A stretch of DNA of 64,000 nucleotides from Clostridioides difficile (GCA_012955965.1 JABBZI010000009.1:84471-148470); one strand, 5' to 3'; shown: positions 54,285-64,000, counted from the stretch's first letter. Notes: generated by a model from the sequence alone, not told the origin. Program-made: numbers and translations.

Positions 54285-56876
54285 ATGTTAAGTAATGAAA
54301 TAAAAGACTTTGTCTTCCATGAGTTTAAAACAGATGCAGATAGTTTTGTAAAAGATTTAGCAAATGTTTTAGCCTTAGGAAATTATACTAAAGAAGTAAA
54401 AGATGTATCTGGAAATTTAATGAGAAAGTCATTGCCTTCAAAAGAAGATTGTTGGAATATAGTATATCCAAATCCAAACTTTAAACTTATAAAAGATAGA
54501 GAAGTCTCTTCTTTTGATGAGGTAAATGCAAGAGAATATGAGATAATAACTAAAGATCAAATTTCTAAAATAACTGATTCTGTTGTTGTAAGAGCTGTTA
54601 CAAGACCAGTTGATAGAATTACTCAGCAAACAATAAAAGTTGGTTCTGATGAAGTTTCAAAATATGGACTTTTGGATGAAGCTATAGAAGAAAATGCAGT
54701 TATGTATATGGAAGTGTACTTTCCAAAGTATTTATGTGATACAGAATTGGATGACCCTACTCAACAACGAGATGGAAAAACTGTACCAAAAGTTGTAAAT
54801 CTAAAAACTGGTGAGAAAGATGCACAAGCTAGAAACTATCATAACTGTTATATGAGAATTTTTGATAACCCAAATAAGGATTATTCTGGTCCAGCAGAAA
54901 ATGTTATAGATATGGTAACTGGAGATATAGCTGAATTTAACTCTGCTTCATCTGAATGGTGTAAATTATCTTGGTTCACAGATTTTGATGAAAAGTTTAA
55001 ATCTGAGCTTGGTATAACTGGATCAGATGCTCTCTTAAGAATTCCTATTACATCTTCATTAAATAATAAGACTAAAATAAGAGTACTTGCTAATGTACAT
55101 CCAAATAGAGTACTTATAAATGTTACAGGAAATCCAAATGTAGATTATGAGGATAATAGATATTTAGTTGGTCAAGCATATATAGGCTCTATTGACAGTT
55201 TTGATTTTGCTAAAAAGGATATAGCTGGGAATTTTGGTATATTTGCAACTTCTTCATCTGTACCTTCTATACCAAAGTTTAATATTAAGTACAGTGAGCC
55301 TTTCAATGGAGTTAATACACTTGGCACTGATGGTGGCAAAACATCAGGAAAGGCTATTATATCAAATGCAGGTGCTAAGTCAGCATGGGTAAATATAGGT
55401 ACATTTCCTTGGTTAAATAATTCACTACTTAGTAATAGACCAGCAGATACTGTAATAAAATATACCTATAATAGAAGGGATATACCAAGAGATTTTGGAT
55501 CAAATATTGCAGGTGGGAAAACGACTATATATGAACCTAGTTTACAAGTTACAATAGGTGCATCTGTAAACAATGAATTTGCATCTGAGTTTGGATTAAT
55601 GAATCCAAACGTAAAATATAGTGGCGGATATGGAATATCTTATATTACACCTAATGCAAGAACATCCATATCAAGAGAAAAAATTACTTTTCCATCTGAA
55701 TTGCCAATAACTATAAATAAACCAATAGTAAAGGATATGACAGTGGAAGTTCAGGTAACTTATAATGAACAAGACTTATACAACTATATAAGAAAATATG
55801 TAGCACAAAATGATGGAAAAGGTCTCTTAAATGACTTAAGTTATTATATCTATGGTTCACAAGATGGAATGGTTGAAAAACCAATTTATTTTTATCTAGG
55901 TTTTGATGAGGTAGAAGAAAGAACTACTCAAGAAGGTGGTTCAAATAGAGATAAGTATGGGAATCTTGTAGATATAAAATACCATCAGACTTATGGTGTA
56001 CATACAGCAAATGGAACAACAGATTTTGCAATGTATAAGACAGATTCTGCTGACTATTTCCAAAGTCACTATTTTATGTTCTCATCAACAGAGCAATTCA
56101 TGAAAAAACATATGTATGGCAAATCAGTTTATACAAACGAATACTTCGCAGATAGAATAAAAATTGTCCATAGTGCAGAAGGTGTTCGTGGAGCTTTATC
56201 AGGTATGATAGTGATAGATGCTGAATCACTCTTCCCATTTGATGAATTAATAGTAAACAAATCTTTTGAGAAATACGAAGATAAACCAGAAGAAACATAT
56301 ATATACCTTCCATTAACTACTCCTTATACTCCTTTTGCAAATTCTCCAAATGAAAGATACGGTGTTGGAATATTAAAAGAACTTAAATATAATGAAAGTA
56401 ATGATGATTCTAAGTGTGAAGCTGCATTAAGAGAAATACAAGATATGTATAAAGATATCTATTCTTGTACAAACAATACAGAATCAGTTTATTTTGCTGA
56501 TAAAACAAATAATGGATTAGAAATAATCTGGGATTCTTCTGACATGAATATAGTAAGTTTTTCTAAAGGAGCAGATGTTGAAGAACCTACATTAGAATTA
56601 AAAATATCTCCTGAAAACCCAACTATAACAGTTGGAGCAAAAAAAGCTCTTTCCCTACTTGAAGGAGAAGAAGTAGTAGTGGATGATAAAGTAATTTGGA
56701 TTTCATCAAATGAAAGTATAGTTACTGTTTCTCAAAATGGAGAATTGGATGGAATAAAAATAGGTGGAGCCGTTATAACTGCTAGATATAAAAGCAGAAA
56801 AGTCCAAACTGAAGTAAATGTAAATTCTACAGATGAATTGGATGAATCAGATTTACAAGAGGAACCTGTTATATAA
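54285..56876 (+). CDS. Large phage-like structural protein with C-terminal Big2 domain
   Basis: 863 residues. Residues 1-770 match no family I recognise, and have no signal peptide or membrane segment. The last 80 residues form a Big2-type Ig domain (ISPENPTITVGAKKALSL, VIWISSNESIVTVSQNGELD). GGAAAGGA before the ATG. Size and place beside the holin and fibre-like genes suggest a tail, baseplate or virion-surface component. Confidence 0.65.
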   Translation: MLSNEIKDFVFHEFKTDADSFVKDLANVLALGNYTKEVKDVSGNLMRKSLPSKEDCWNIVYPNPNFKLIKDREVSSFDEVNAREYEIITKDQISKITDSVVVRAVTRPVDRITQQTIKVGSDEVSKYGLLDEAIEENAVMYMEVYFPKYLCDTELDDPTQQRDGKTVPKVVNLKTGEKDAQARNYHNCYMRIFDNPNKDYSGPAENVIDMVTGDIAEFNSASSEWCKLSWFTDFDEKFKSELGITGSDALLRIPITSSLNNKTKIRVLANVHPNRVLINVTGNPNVDYEDNRYLVGQAYIGSIDSFDFAKKDIAGNFGIFATSSSVPSIPKFNIKYSEPFNGVNTLGTDGGKTSGKAIISNAGAKSAWVNIGTFPWLNNSLLSNRPADTVIKYTYNRRDIPRDFGSNIAGGKTTIYEPSLQVTIGASVNNEFASEFGLMNPNVKYSGGYGISYITPNARTSISREKITFPSELPITINKPIVKDMTVEVQVTYNEQDLYNYIRKYVAQNDGKGLLNDLSYYIYGSQDGMVEKPIYFYLGFDEVEERTTQEGGSNRDKYGNLVDIKYHQTYGVHTANGTTDFAMYKTDSADYFQSHYFMFSSTEQFMKKHMYGKSVYTNEYFADRIKIVHSAEGVRGALSGMIVIDAESLFPFDELIVNKSFEKYEDKPEETYIYLPLTTPYTPFANSPNERYGVGILKELKYNESNDDSKCEAALREIQDMYKDIYSCTNNTESVYFADKTNNGLEIIWDSSDMNIVSFSKGADVEEPTLELKISPENPTITVGAKKALSLLEGEEVVVDDKVIWISSNESIVTVSQNGELDGIKIGGAVITARYKSRKVQTEVNVNSTDELDESDLQEEPVI

Positions 56877-56908
56877 AATATGATTAGAAATAGAAAGGAT
56901 GAATATTA

Positions 56909-57967
56909 ATGTTAGGTATAATTAATAGACCAGATTTCTATGAAGGAGATAAGGAAATATACTTATCTGCTAACGTGAAATCTGGAGAAGTCTCTAAAAC
57001 TAAAAAATTTAAGGTGCTTGTAAAAGCATCAAAGCGAACTGATTTGCAAAGTATCCTAGAGGATATAGGAAACATATCTATACCAAGTATAGTTACAGAA
57101 AATCTAACATTTATACAAAAAGGTAGTTGTGGTTCAACTATAGTATGGTCATCTTCTAGTCCGAATATAATAGGACAATCAGGAAGAGTAACAAGACCTG
57201 TATTTGGAGAAGCAGATGCAAAAGTTACTATAAATGTTATTGTATCAAAGGGAAGTGTAAGTAGAAGTAAAGAATTTAAAGTTACAGTACCAGCATGGAC
57301 TCAAGAAGGTGAAGTCGAATCTGCAGCTAATGCAATAACTTGGGAACTTATTAGAAATAAAAATTCTGATATAAATAAGGTCACAACTGATTTAATACTT
57401 CCAACTACTATAGGAAATGAAATAGCAATAACATGGACTACAAGTAATTCTGCTTGTCTAAGTGACAAAGGGGTAGTCACTAGACCTGCATATAAAGATG
57501 GCGATAGTATTGTATCTGTTACAGCAACTCTTACTAAGGGTGAACTTACATCTATTAAGACTATAACTAATATTAGAATACTTAAACAAGACCCTACTAA
57601 TCAAGAAAAGGTTGATGATTTTGTAAAAACTTTTGATTTTGCTTCATATATTGCACCAAATAAATCATTAACAGAACTTAGCAATAATTTTACATTACCT
57701 GCTAAAGTTGAAAATATGTCATTAACTTTTTCAGCACTTGATAATGAAGGTGAAGATTTAACATCAGCAAATATAAAATTAGAACTTGATAGTCAGTCTC
57801 TTTCTTATAAAGCTATAATAGTAAGACCTAGTTCTAGCACTGGTGACTTTAGCTTTAATTTAAAAATAGAAGCTAAAATCACTGTCTTATCAGGAGAAGA
57901 AACTTCAGAAGAAATTAAGGCCTCTAAGATATATTCAGCTAAGATATTAGCTATGATTGAAGAATAG
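56909..57967 (+). CDS. Protein of tandem atrophied bacterial Ig domains
   Basis: 352 residues with three to four repeats of the pattern ITWTTSNSACLSDKGVVTRP, found here also as IVWSSSSPNIIGQSGRVTRP: the atrophied bacterial Ig (aBig) type usually seen on glycosidases and surface proteins. No catalytic domain and no signal peptide. Its stop is directly followed by the next ATG, so translation is coupled. Confidence 0.75.
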   Translation: MLGIINRPDFYEGDKEIYLSANVKSGEVSKTKKFKVLVKASKRTDLQSILEDIGNISIPSIVTENLTFIQKGSCGSTIVWSSSSPNIIGQSGRVTRPVFGEADAKVTINVIVSKGSVSRSKEFKVTVPAWTQEGEVESAANAITWELIRNKNSDINKVTTDLILPTTIGNEIAITWTTSNSACLSDKGVVTRPAYKDGDSIVSVTATLTKGELTSIKTITNIRILKQDPTNQEKVDDFVKTFDFASYIAPNKSLTELSNNFTLPAKVENMSLTFSALDNEGEDLTSANIKLELDSQSLSYKAIIVRPSSSTGDFSFNLKIEAKITVLSGEETSEEIKASKIYSAKILAMIEE

Positions 57968-60862
57968 ATGATTGCAACTTTTAAGTTTAGCACTGGCGTT
58001 TTCGTCAGTGCTAATTTTAAATATAATCTTTCTGGGGATGAAAACTCTATAAGTTTATTTTATAAGATAGAGTGTGAACACACAGAAAGCAATATAGGCA
58101 ATACTTTGTTGAGGTTAAAAAATGATATAAAGTCAATGAATATTAGTAAAAAACAGAAATTTTTTATAAAAAGTAAGAAGTCTTTACAACCAATATCAGT
58201 TAAGAATATCTGTATAAATAAAATATATAAAAAGTTATATGATAAAAATAGTGATGAATGTATAAGTTTTTATAAATGTCTTAAGGATTTTAGAAATTTT
58301 AATGATGCATTGAAGTATTTAAGTAGAGAAGAGCAATATTTAGATAAATCAATTATAGAATATCTACTATTTGTAGAATATAAAGATACTAGAAATAAAA
58401 TTCAAATAAATAATGATTATAATACATTTCGGACTAATCAAAACACATTATCTTTCCAAGACAATATAACAGAAGTAAGTAATATTGATAAGTATCTAAA
58501 AAATTATGATTATGAGGATATGATAGGCACACCAAGTAAACAAATTTTTGGAGACAATATAGATGTAAATATAAGTGAAACAGAAAATGATACATACATA
58601 TTTGATTTTGAAAAAAATATTAGAGATTGGGATAAAAAAATAAATATAAATGATTATATAAATCTTGAGAGTTCAACAAACAACAAAATATTTATAGAAA
58701 AACTAAAGTCGGTTGAAGGCTATATTAAAAACTTATTCATAGATTCACAAAAATTTATAAAAGATGGAGACTTGAGAAAGATTCTTGTTGAAGAAAATAA
58801 AACATCTACATCAAATTCCTCATCTTATGTATATATTAATTTGCCTTATTTTATTGATATACCAAACGTATCAGAGATTTTAATAAATGACAATATAAAG
58901 TTGAAAAATAATTTTAACAAACAAATACTTATAGAAGATAAAAAGTATTTATTAAAGGGATATTCAAGTAAGATACAAACATTTTTAGAATCTAAATACA
59001 CATTATATAAAGGTAAAGATTATATAGAGTTATATAACTTACTAGACAATATTGAAAAAAACATATATGGTAGTCTTCATGTTGTAGATAATATTAAAAT
59101 TTTTACACATGCAGGTTCAAATATTCAAATATATGAGATACTCGATAGTTATGATTTTATAAAAGGAAAGCCTACATTTAATTTATATAACCTAGATATG
59201 AATACAAGAAAGGCTGACAATCGAAAAATTTATATTTCTAGTATAGATTTATTTTCCAAATACTACAATCCAAAGTTTGATTTTAAAAATGATGAATATA
59301 ACTTATTAATATCAAAATCTAACAATAAGGAAACATCAATAACTGAGTATGAGTTGTTTGGAAAATATCAAGAGGGTAATTTGTATCTTATTGACTTAAT
59401 TATATCACCAGAATATCTTTCAAAATCTTCATTGTATGTATTTGAAAACTATATATATAAGCTATTAGAAAGTAGCAAATATACACTTCTAATAAATAAA
59501 GAATTTGAAAAAGGAACAATACAAAAAAATGACTTTAAGATATTTTATGATTCTAATCTGACGAATTTTTATAAAGAGGGCAATTTATTAAGTATTCCAA
59601 GTTGTATAGACGAGTTATATAAATGCAATACTAATCTCTATAATATGTATCAAATTCAATTTGGAATAATAAAAAAAATTAAAGGTTTATCATCTAATGA
59701 ATCGCCAATTGAATTAAAATTTTCAAAGTTACCTACATATAAAAATAATGATGGCTTCTTTGGAGTTGCAACAGAATATTTTCCTGAATTTGTGGTTATT
59801 GATGGAAGTCAAGATGAATTGATTCTTCCTAAAAACGGTTTTGATTATAATATATATAAAGATAAGATATTTGGTGATAACCTCATAATATTAGATAAGG
59901 ACAAGTATGTAAAAAAATATACACAAGCAGGAAACCAAGTAATTGAATTGCCTATAGAAAATCCAGTAGATTATTTTGCAAATATAGCAATAGATGTTAT
60001 AAATATTGATGTTTCTGTTATGAAGTATGTTCTTGACACACTATACAATCAATGGAGGTATAATATTTATAGATATGCTGGTATAGAGCCTGAAAAAGCT
60101 ATAAAAGATTTAATAGATTCAACCATGAAATATATAGGTGAAAAATACTATTGGGATAGATGCAAAATACCACATCTTGAAAGAACATTGAAACTTTTCT
60201 TGTGGTATGCAGAAATGAGTATATTATGTAATTCAGAGTATGAAGTTGTGTATATAAGAGAAGATTGTGAGATTGATTATTCCAAAAAAACGCTGGGAAA
60301 TTTAGAAAAAAATATACTATATATTGATAACTTAGAATTGACCAATGATTTTGTTTTATCAAGTCAAGAAAAAGGTGTAAACTCTGGATTAACATTTAAA
60401 GTTAATCAAGAATTTGATTTACAATTAAAATTTAAAGCTTATATGGAAAATAGTGGCGTGTTAGAAATACATATAGGAGAAGCAATTTATACATTTTTAG
60501 GAGATGAAAGGCCCTCTTATAATATAGATTTGACAATTCCAAAAGAAATTAAAGAAGTAGAAATTTTGTTTTTTTATGATAATGAGGAATCTTTCATAGA
60601 TATAGCAGTTTTTAAAATAAAAGATATGTTCAATAAATCTGTTAATATAAAGTATCTTGGAAAGCTTGGAAAAACGAATAAAACTGTTGAATATTTGATA
60701 GATATGTTAACCATTGCAGGTGAATCTATAGAGGATACACAAGTTAAATTGGGAATTCAAAACTCAGTACAAGTTGCATATGCACTTGATACATTTAAAG
60801 ATTACATGTTTAAACATCATGATAATAAAGAAAAAGGTAGACGAAGAGTAATCAGAAAATAA
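57968..60862 (+). CDS. Very large hypothetical structural protein, 964 residues
   Basis: No recognised family. Rich in Asn, Lys, Tyr and Ile, no membrane segment. The part around residues 670-760 is more ordered (DVINIDVSVMKYVLDTLYNQ and HLERTLKLFLWYAEMS), and residues 800-880 look like a jelly-roll (GLTFKVNQEFDLQLKF). The ATG follows the previous stop without a gap. Baseplate- or tail-like role is inference from context. Confidence 0.6.
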   Translation: MIATFKFSTGVFVSANFKYNLSGDENSISLFYKIECEHTESNIGNTLLRLKNDIKSMNISKKQKFFIKSKKSLQPISVKNICINKIYKKLYDKNSDECISFYKCLKDFRNFNDALKYLSREEQYLDKSIIEYLLFVEYKDTRNKIQINNDYNTFRTNQNTLSFQDNITEVSNIDKYLKNYDYEDMIGTPSKQIFGDNIDVNISETENDTYIFDFEKNIRDWDKKININDYINLESSTNNKIFIEKLKSVEGYIKNLFIDSQKFIKDGDLRKILVEENKTSTSNSSSYVYINLPYFIDIPNVSEILINDNIKLKNNFNKQILIEDKKYLLKGYSSKIQTFLESKYTLYKGKDYIELYNLLDNIEKNIYGSLHVVDNIKIFTHAGSNIQIYEILDSYDFIKGKPTFNLYNLDMNTRKADNRKIYISSIDLFSKYYNPKFDFKNDEYNLLISKSNNKETSITEYELFGKYQEGNLYLIDLIISPEYLSKSSLYVFENYIYKLLESSKYTLLINKEFEKGTIQKNDFKIFYDSNLTNFYKEGNLLSIPSCIDELYKCNTNLYNMYQIQFGIIKKIKGLSSNESPIELKFSKLPTYKNNDGFFGVATEYFPEFVVIDGSQDELILPKNGFDYNIYKDKIFGDNLIILDKDKYVKKYTQAGNQVIELPIENPVDYFANIAIDVINIDVSVMKYVLDTLYNQWRYNIYRYAGIEPEKAIKDLIDSTMKYIGEKYYWDRCKIPHLERTLKLFLWYAEMSILCNSEYEVVYIREDCEIDYSKKTLGNLEKNILYIDNLELTNDFVLSSQEKGVNSGLTFKVNQEFDLQLKFKAYMENSGVLEIHIGEAIYTFLGDERPSYNIDLTIPKEIKEVEILFFYDNEESFIDIAVFKIKDMFNKSVNIKYLGKLGKTNKTVEYLIDMLTIAGESIEDTQVKLGIQNSVQVAYALDTFKDYMFKHHDNKEKGRRRVIRK

Positions 60863-60914
60863 CAAGTATAAATTACTAAGTAATTATCAAAAATGTTAGA
60901 AGGGAAGAGATATT

Positions 60915-61130
60915 ATGGTAAATTATCAAATTCAATACAAAGAGAAAGTAAATCAAAATGTATTATCTGGACCACCAAATGAAGCAAATGAATTTTGGAG
61001 AGTAGTATGTGACATGCCAACTTTACAATCAGCAATAGCAACTACTAAATCACTAGTGAAAAAATATGGGTATGAAAATTTTCAGATATGTAAAGTAACT
61101 AGTATAAGGGTTGAAGTTCATGCAGAGTAA
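60915..61130 (+). CDS. Small hypothetical protein, 71 residues
   Basis: Begins MVNYQIQYKEKVNQNVLSGP and ends VTSIRVEVHAE; an alpha/beta fold is likely. AGAAGGGAAG before the ATG. Overlaps the next gene by 11 bases. Unknown family. Confidence 0.6.
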   Translation: MVNYQIQYKEKVNQNVLSGPPNEANEFWRVVCDMPTLQSAIATTKSLVKKYGYENFQICKVTSIRVEVHAE

Positions 61131-62199
61131 AAAAAAATTGAATAAAATATCTACAGGACATATATTTAGTGAGGAATTCAATGGTGCAATGAATCCTCTA
61201 TGGGATATATTTCCAAGCGATAATAATAGAATCACCTTTACAGGTGATTCTATTAAAATACTTGAAAATGCTGACAAAACAGAATTATTGATACCATGTC
61301 CAAAAGAGTCTGGATATGTATTTCAAACACATATAAGATATGAACCAAAAGAATCTAATAATGGTGGTTGTATAGTAAAGTCTATTACAGAAAATTACAT
61401 AGAATGCGAACTATCAGCAGAAATGGAATTAATATATTATTCATATTTAAAAGTAATATATTCTGAGAACTTTGTATTAAATCTTAGAGCATCAAAAGAT
61501 GGATTAAATTGGGAAGATTTTGGAAGTACAAAATTACTTGATTCTAATTCTATAGGATATTATCTAAATGACAATAAGAATTCATTAGAAGTATTTAATT
61601 GTGAAATGTATAAAAGTAATTTTGTAACACTTATAGGAATTGATAAAACGCAAAATATTAAAATATATGATGAAAATAATGAAGAAATAGTTACAAAGAT
61701 AGATATGAAATATACTAAAGATTCTGTTGTAGTTGATTTATCATCAAAACTTTTTCCAATAAACAATGTAAGGATAGAAGTTGAAAGTGAAGGTAGATTA
61801 TTTGACAGTGTGATTATAGATAAGTTGTATGGTGGAGATGTGTATTCATTTGAACCAGAAATTAAATTTATTGTGGATGAAGCTAATATAAATAATGGTG
61901 ATTTTGATTTAGGATTAGTACAAGGTAAAGATAGAGTTTATGAGTTAAAAGTAGCAAATGAAGGAAATCTTACTAAAACTGGAATTTTAAAAATAGTAGG
62001 AGTTTCTAGTTATGATAAAGGCAATAGCATGGCTTATTTGATGCCATATGGGGATTCAAGTGGAAATTCTGATTTATTTAAAGAACTAGAGGTTAGTTTG
62101 TTGCCTGGAACTACAACTAAGTTTTTGATTAAAATAATAAAGGACTCTAGCTATATAACAATTGATGATAAATATAGTTTTAATATTATATTCATGTAA
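61120..62199 (+). CDS. Lectin/jelly-roll-like protein, 359 residues
   Basis: Residues about 10-165 resemble DUF1349/concanavalin-like jelly rolls (FSEEFNGAMNPLWDIF, EDFGSTKLLDSNSIGYYL), which bind carbohydrates. The C-terminal part (about 165-359) is beta-rich and Ig-like. ATG 61120 is preferred to TTG 61111, since AAGGG lies nine bases before it. A receptor- or cell-wall-binding role is plausible. No signal peptide. Confidence 0.6.
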   Translation: MQSKKKLNKISTGHIFSEEFNGAMNPLWDIFPSDNNRITFTGDSIKILENADKTELLIPCPKESGYVFQTHIRYEPKESNNGGCIVKSITENYIECELSAEMELIYYSYLKVIYSENFVLNLRASKDGLNWEDFGSTKLLDSNSIGYYLNDNKNSLEVFNCEMYKSNFVTLIGIDKTQNIKIYDENNEEIVTKIDMKYTKDSVVVDLSSKLFPINNVRIEVESEGRLFDSVIIDKLYGGDVYSFEPEIKFIVDEANINNGDFDLGLVQGKDRVYELKVANEGNLTKTGILKIVGVSSYDKGNSMAYLMPYGDSSGNSDLFKELEVSLLPGTTTKFLIKIIKDSSYITIDDKYSFNIIFM

Positions 62200-62212
62200 G
62201 GTGGTAGGTGAG

Positions 62213-62734
62213 ATGGGTGTAAAAATAAAAAGATATGGAAAAACAGAATATTTAAATGACCATAATCAATTAAAAAATACGGATATAGAAGATCAACATC
62301 CAATAAAAGCTATTACTGGATTGAATAAAAAACTAGATGATATAGACAACAATATAAATATTAATGTAAATAATATAAGAAGTAACAGAGAAGATATAGA
62401 TATTATTAATAGAATGATAGAAAATGGAGAGATTGGCGGAGGTTCTGGTGGTGTAGCTGATATAACTCCCCTAGTTGAAAGAGTAAAAGTGTTAGAACAA
62501 AATGTAGTTATACTAAATGGTAATAATTTGGAACTAAAAGAGTTTGTAGTTAATATATTGGGTGAAGTGAATCGTTTAGAAGATGAACTTGCAAAAACAA
62601 AACTTATTGTAGATGAGTATCATAAAAATACTAATTTGAATAAAAATAGTTTTACTGATACTTTGATAAATGATGATTATATACAAAATCTAATTGATTG
62701 CAAGGTTGATATAAGCAGTGATAGTGTAACATAA
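62213..62734 (+). CDS. Coiled-coil hypothetical protein, 173 residues
   Basis: Start ATG 62213 after AAGGTGGTAGGTGAG; the frame is open from 62162. The early segment HPIKAITGLNKKLDDID recalls the tail-fibre neck motif (HPIxAITGL) seen in phage proteins. Two coiled-coil stretches follow (NVNNIRSNREDIDIINRMIE; LEQNVVILNGNNLELKEF), joined by a Gly-rich linker GGGSGG. Probably a trimeric fibre connector. Confidence 0.7.
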   Translation: MGVKIKRYGKTEYLNDHNQLKNTDIEDQHPIKAITGLNKKLDDIDNNININVNNIRSNREDIDIINRMIENGEIGGGSGGVADITPLVERVKVLEQNVVILNGNNLELKEFVVNILGEVNRLEDELAKTKLIVDEYHKNTNLNKNSFTDTLINDDYIQNLIDCKVDISSDSVT

Positions 62735-62748
62735 AGTGAGGTGATAGT

Positions 62749-63525
62749 ATGCAAGGAATAGATGAACATACTTTATTATATCTAAAAGGTGATTCTTTTA
62801 ATGATTTAAGTTTAAATCCAAAAACAGTAACTGCTATAGATGTATTGATTGTTGAAGATGATTTATTTGGAAAATCATTCAAATCGAATACTGGATTAAT
62901 TCAAATTCCATCTGAAGAGATAGCTTTGAATGGAAGCACCAGTTTTACAATAGAATGGTTTGAGAATTTAATCTCAGTTTATGATGCAGCTATATTTAGT
63001 ACTAATGAAAGACTAAAATATGGTCTACTTTTAGGATATTATGAGGGAGATGTTTCAACTCTTTATTGTAGTAGTAATGGAAGTTCTTGGGATATAATTC
63101 GTAAAGAAACTTGTGGAGATAAAACATTTAATAAATGGATACATAAAGCTTTTTGTTATTCAAAAGAAAATCTTACTTTATATTGTTTTGAGAATGGCAT
63201 AAAAACATATGAAAAGAAATTACAACAAGAATTATCTATTTACTGTGGCAATGAACTTTTATTTTTCGACGCTTGGACAAACAAAGTTAATGCAAATATA
63301 TCTAATATTAGAATTTCTGATGTGGCAAGATGGACAGAAGATTTTGAACTACCAATAGAGCAATATGATTATTCTCCTAATATTGAGATACTAGAGCAAA
63401 CAGAACATCATATAAGTTTTAATGTATTATCAAATACAACTACTGTAAATAAAGTTAAAGTCTATATAAATAATGAAGTAGAAAAAGAGTATATTGATAC
63501 CTTTGAAAACTTAATATTTGATTAA
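62749..63525 (+). CDS. LamG/lectin-like protein, 5' part interrupted by IStron
   Basis: 258 residues visible. Residues about 5-205 form a concanavalin/LamG-like domain (HTLLYLKGDSFNDLS, GSTSFTIEWF, NISNIRISDVARWTEDFELP). After that an Ig-like domain begins (VNKVKVYINNEVEKEYIDTF) but breaks off after FENLIFD. The TAA stop at 63523-63525 is the first three bases of the inserted intron element, so the real gene continues beyond it and could be restored by splicing. GTGAGGTG before the ATG. Confidence 0.7.
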   Translation: MQGIDEHTLLYLKGDSFNDLSLNPKTVTAIDVLIVEDDLFGKSFKSNTGLIQIPSEEIALNGSTSFTIEWFENLISVYDAAIFSTNERLKYGLLLGYYEGDVSTLYCSSNGSSWDIIRKETCGDKTFNKWIHKAFCYSKENLTLYCFENGIKTYEKKLQQELSIYCGNELLFFDAWTNKVNANISNIRISDVARWTEDFELPIEQYDYSPNIEILEQTEHHISFNVLSNTTTVNKVKVYINNEVEKEYIDTFENLIFD

Positions 63526-64000
63526 AAAATAGCTACGCATACTCGTGACTTTAGTCGTGAGTTAGTAGCTAAAGTAGTCAGCATATAGGGAAACTTATAT
63601 GTAGAGATAGGATATAACCTATCCAATACTACTTGAATTGCTGGAAACCCCTAAAGCTAACCAAACTAAAACATAAGGATGAAATAAACCTAAGTGTGAA
63701 AGTTACGAAAGTAGAAAAAATTGGTTAGATGGTATAAGGTTAAACCCTAAGTACTTTAAAATGGGCAATCAGCAGGTAAGCTCCGAATAGGAGAAACTTC
63801 AACGACTATTCCTCTTGAGGGAAGTACACTACAAGCTATTGGTAGTGGAAGTGGGTAGACCTTAACGGATAATGCCGAAGGATAAGATATAGTCTGTGCT
63901 TGCATGAAAGTGTAAGAAGTTCATAAGAGAACTGCATAGGTAGTAGCGAACTTATGTGAACGACAACCTCAAAAATGATAAAAGTTAGGACTTATGGTTC
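63523..64000 (+). mobile_element. IStron (CdISt1-like), 5' part
   Basis: The element begins at TAAAAAATAGCTACGC directly after TTGAT (63518-63522), the pentanucleotide known as the insertion site of CdISt1. It runs to the window end; the transposase genes and right end lie outside. It combines a group I intron with an IS605-like unit and is known in C. difficile to be removed from transcripts by splicing. Confidence 0.85.
63523..64000 (+). ncRNA. Group I intron ribozyme (start and core)
   Basis: Conserved elements are in order: P (AATTGCTGGAAA, 63636-63647), Q (AATCAGCAGG, 63767-63776), R (TTCAACGACTA, 63798-63808) and S (AAGATATAGTC, 63884-63894). P pairs with Q through TGCTG/CAGCA, and R with S through GACTA/TAGTC, forming the P4 and P7 helices. 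A strong hairpin at the 5' end (CTCGTGACTTTAGTCGTGAG, 63541-63560) lies near the splice site. Confidence 0.88.

Noticed and set aside
1..64000. tRNA or rRNA genes
   Set aside because: No cloverleaf-like sequence with TTCGA/GGTTC-type T-loop or rRNA block was noticed on either strand.

Overview
The window is AT-rich, low-GC Gram-positive DNA with strong AGGAGG-type ribosome sites, frequent TTG/GTG starts and many hairpin-plus-T-run terminators. The gene set, class I cyclic-di-GMP riboswitches and a group I intron fused to an insertion element (IStron, CdISt1 type) at the right edge point to Clostridioides difficile. The species call rests on recognition and was not searched.

Region by region. 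1-7577: end of a polyol PTS operon (galactitol-family EIIC, two zinc alcohol dehydrogenases, split transketolase, RpiB, Rpe), followed by a phosphohexomutase. The set looks built to turn a pentitol phosphate into pentose-phosphate intermediates. 7919-19606: three diguanylate cyclase-type GGDEF genes, a VanRS-like two-component system, a PIG-L deacetylase and a molybdate/tungstate-type ABC operon with a DUF364-family protein. 19607-26168: an accessory, partly decayed region. It holds a cold-shock protein, a CPBP protease, an orphan response regulator with Glu at the phosphorylation site, duplicated or broken small genes, and three dispersed homologous cassettes on the minus strand. Each cassette has a promoter, a c-di-GMP-I aptamer and a terminator, and at least two carry broken coding relics. 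26754-35000: a second VanRS-like system paralogous to the first, azlCD with a MocR regulator, and an alanine/glycine symporter under a tandem glycine riboswitch. 35349-50100: topB, an isoprenoid-synthase-like protein, an AI-2E-family permease, a fructose PTS locus (phosphatase, PRD regulator, fruK, fruABC), an amino-acid ABC binding protein plus permease without ATPase, and a FAD/Rieske oxidoreductase.

50575-63522: a plus-strand cluster of phage-like late genes: a phiLC3-type holin, Ig-like repeat proteins, a fibre-like repeat protein, very large structural proteins of no recognised family and lectin-like proteins. No terminase, portal, capsid or replication genes are visible in the window. 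The last gene is interrupted mid-domain by the IStron, placed directly after TTGAT, and the element runs past the window end.

Two themes stand out. C-di-GMP synthesis genes and c-di-GMP riboswitches lie close together. The phage-derived structural cluster is largely unexplained and is the best candidate for something undescribed.
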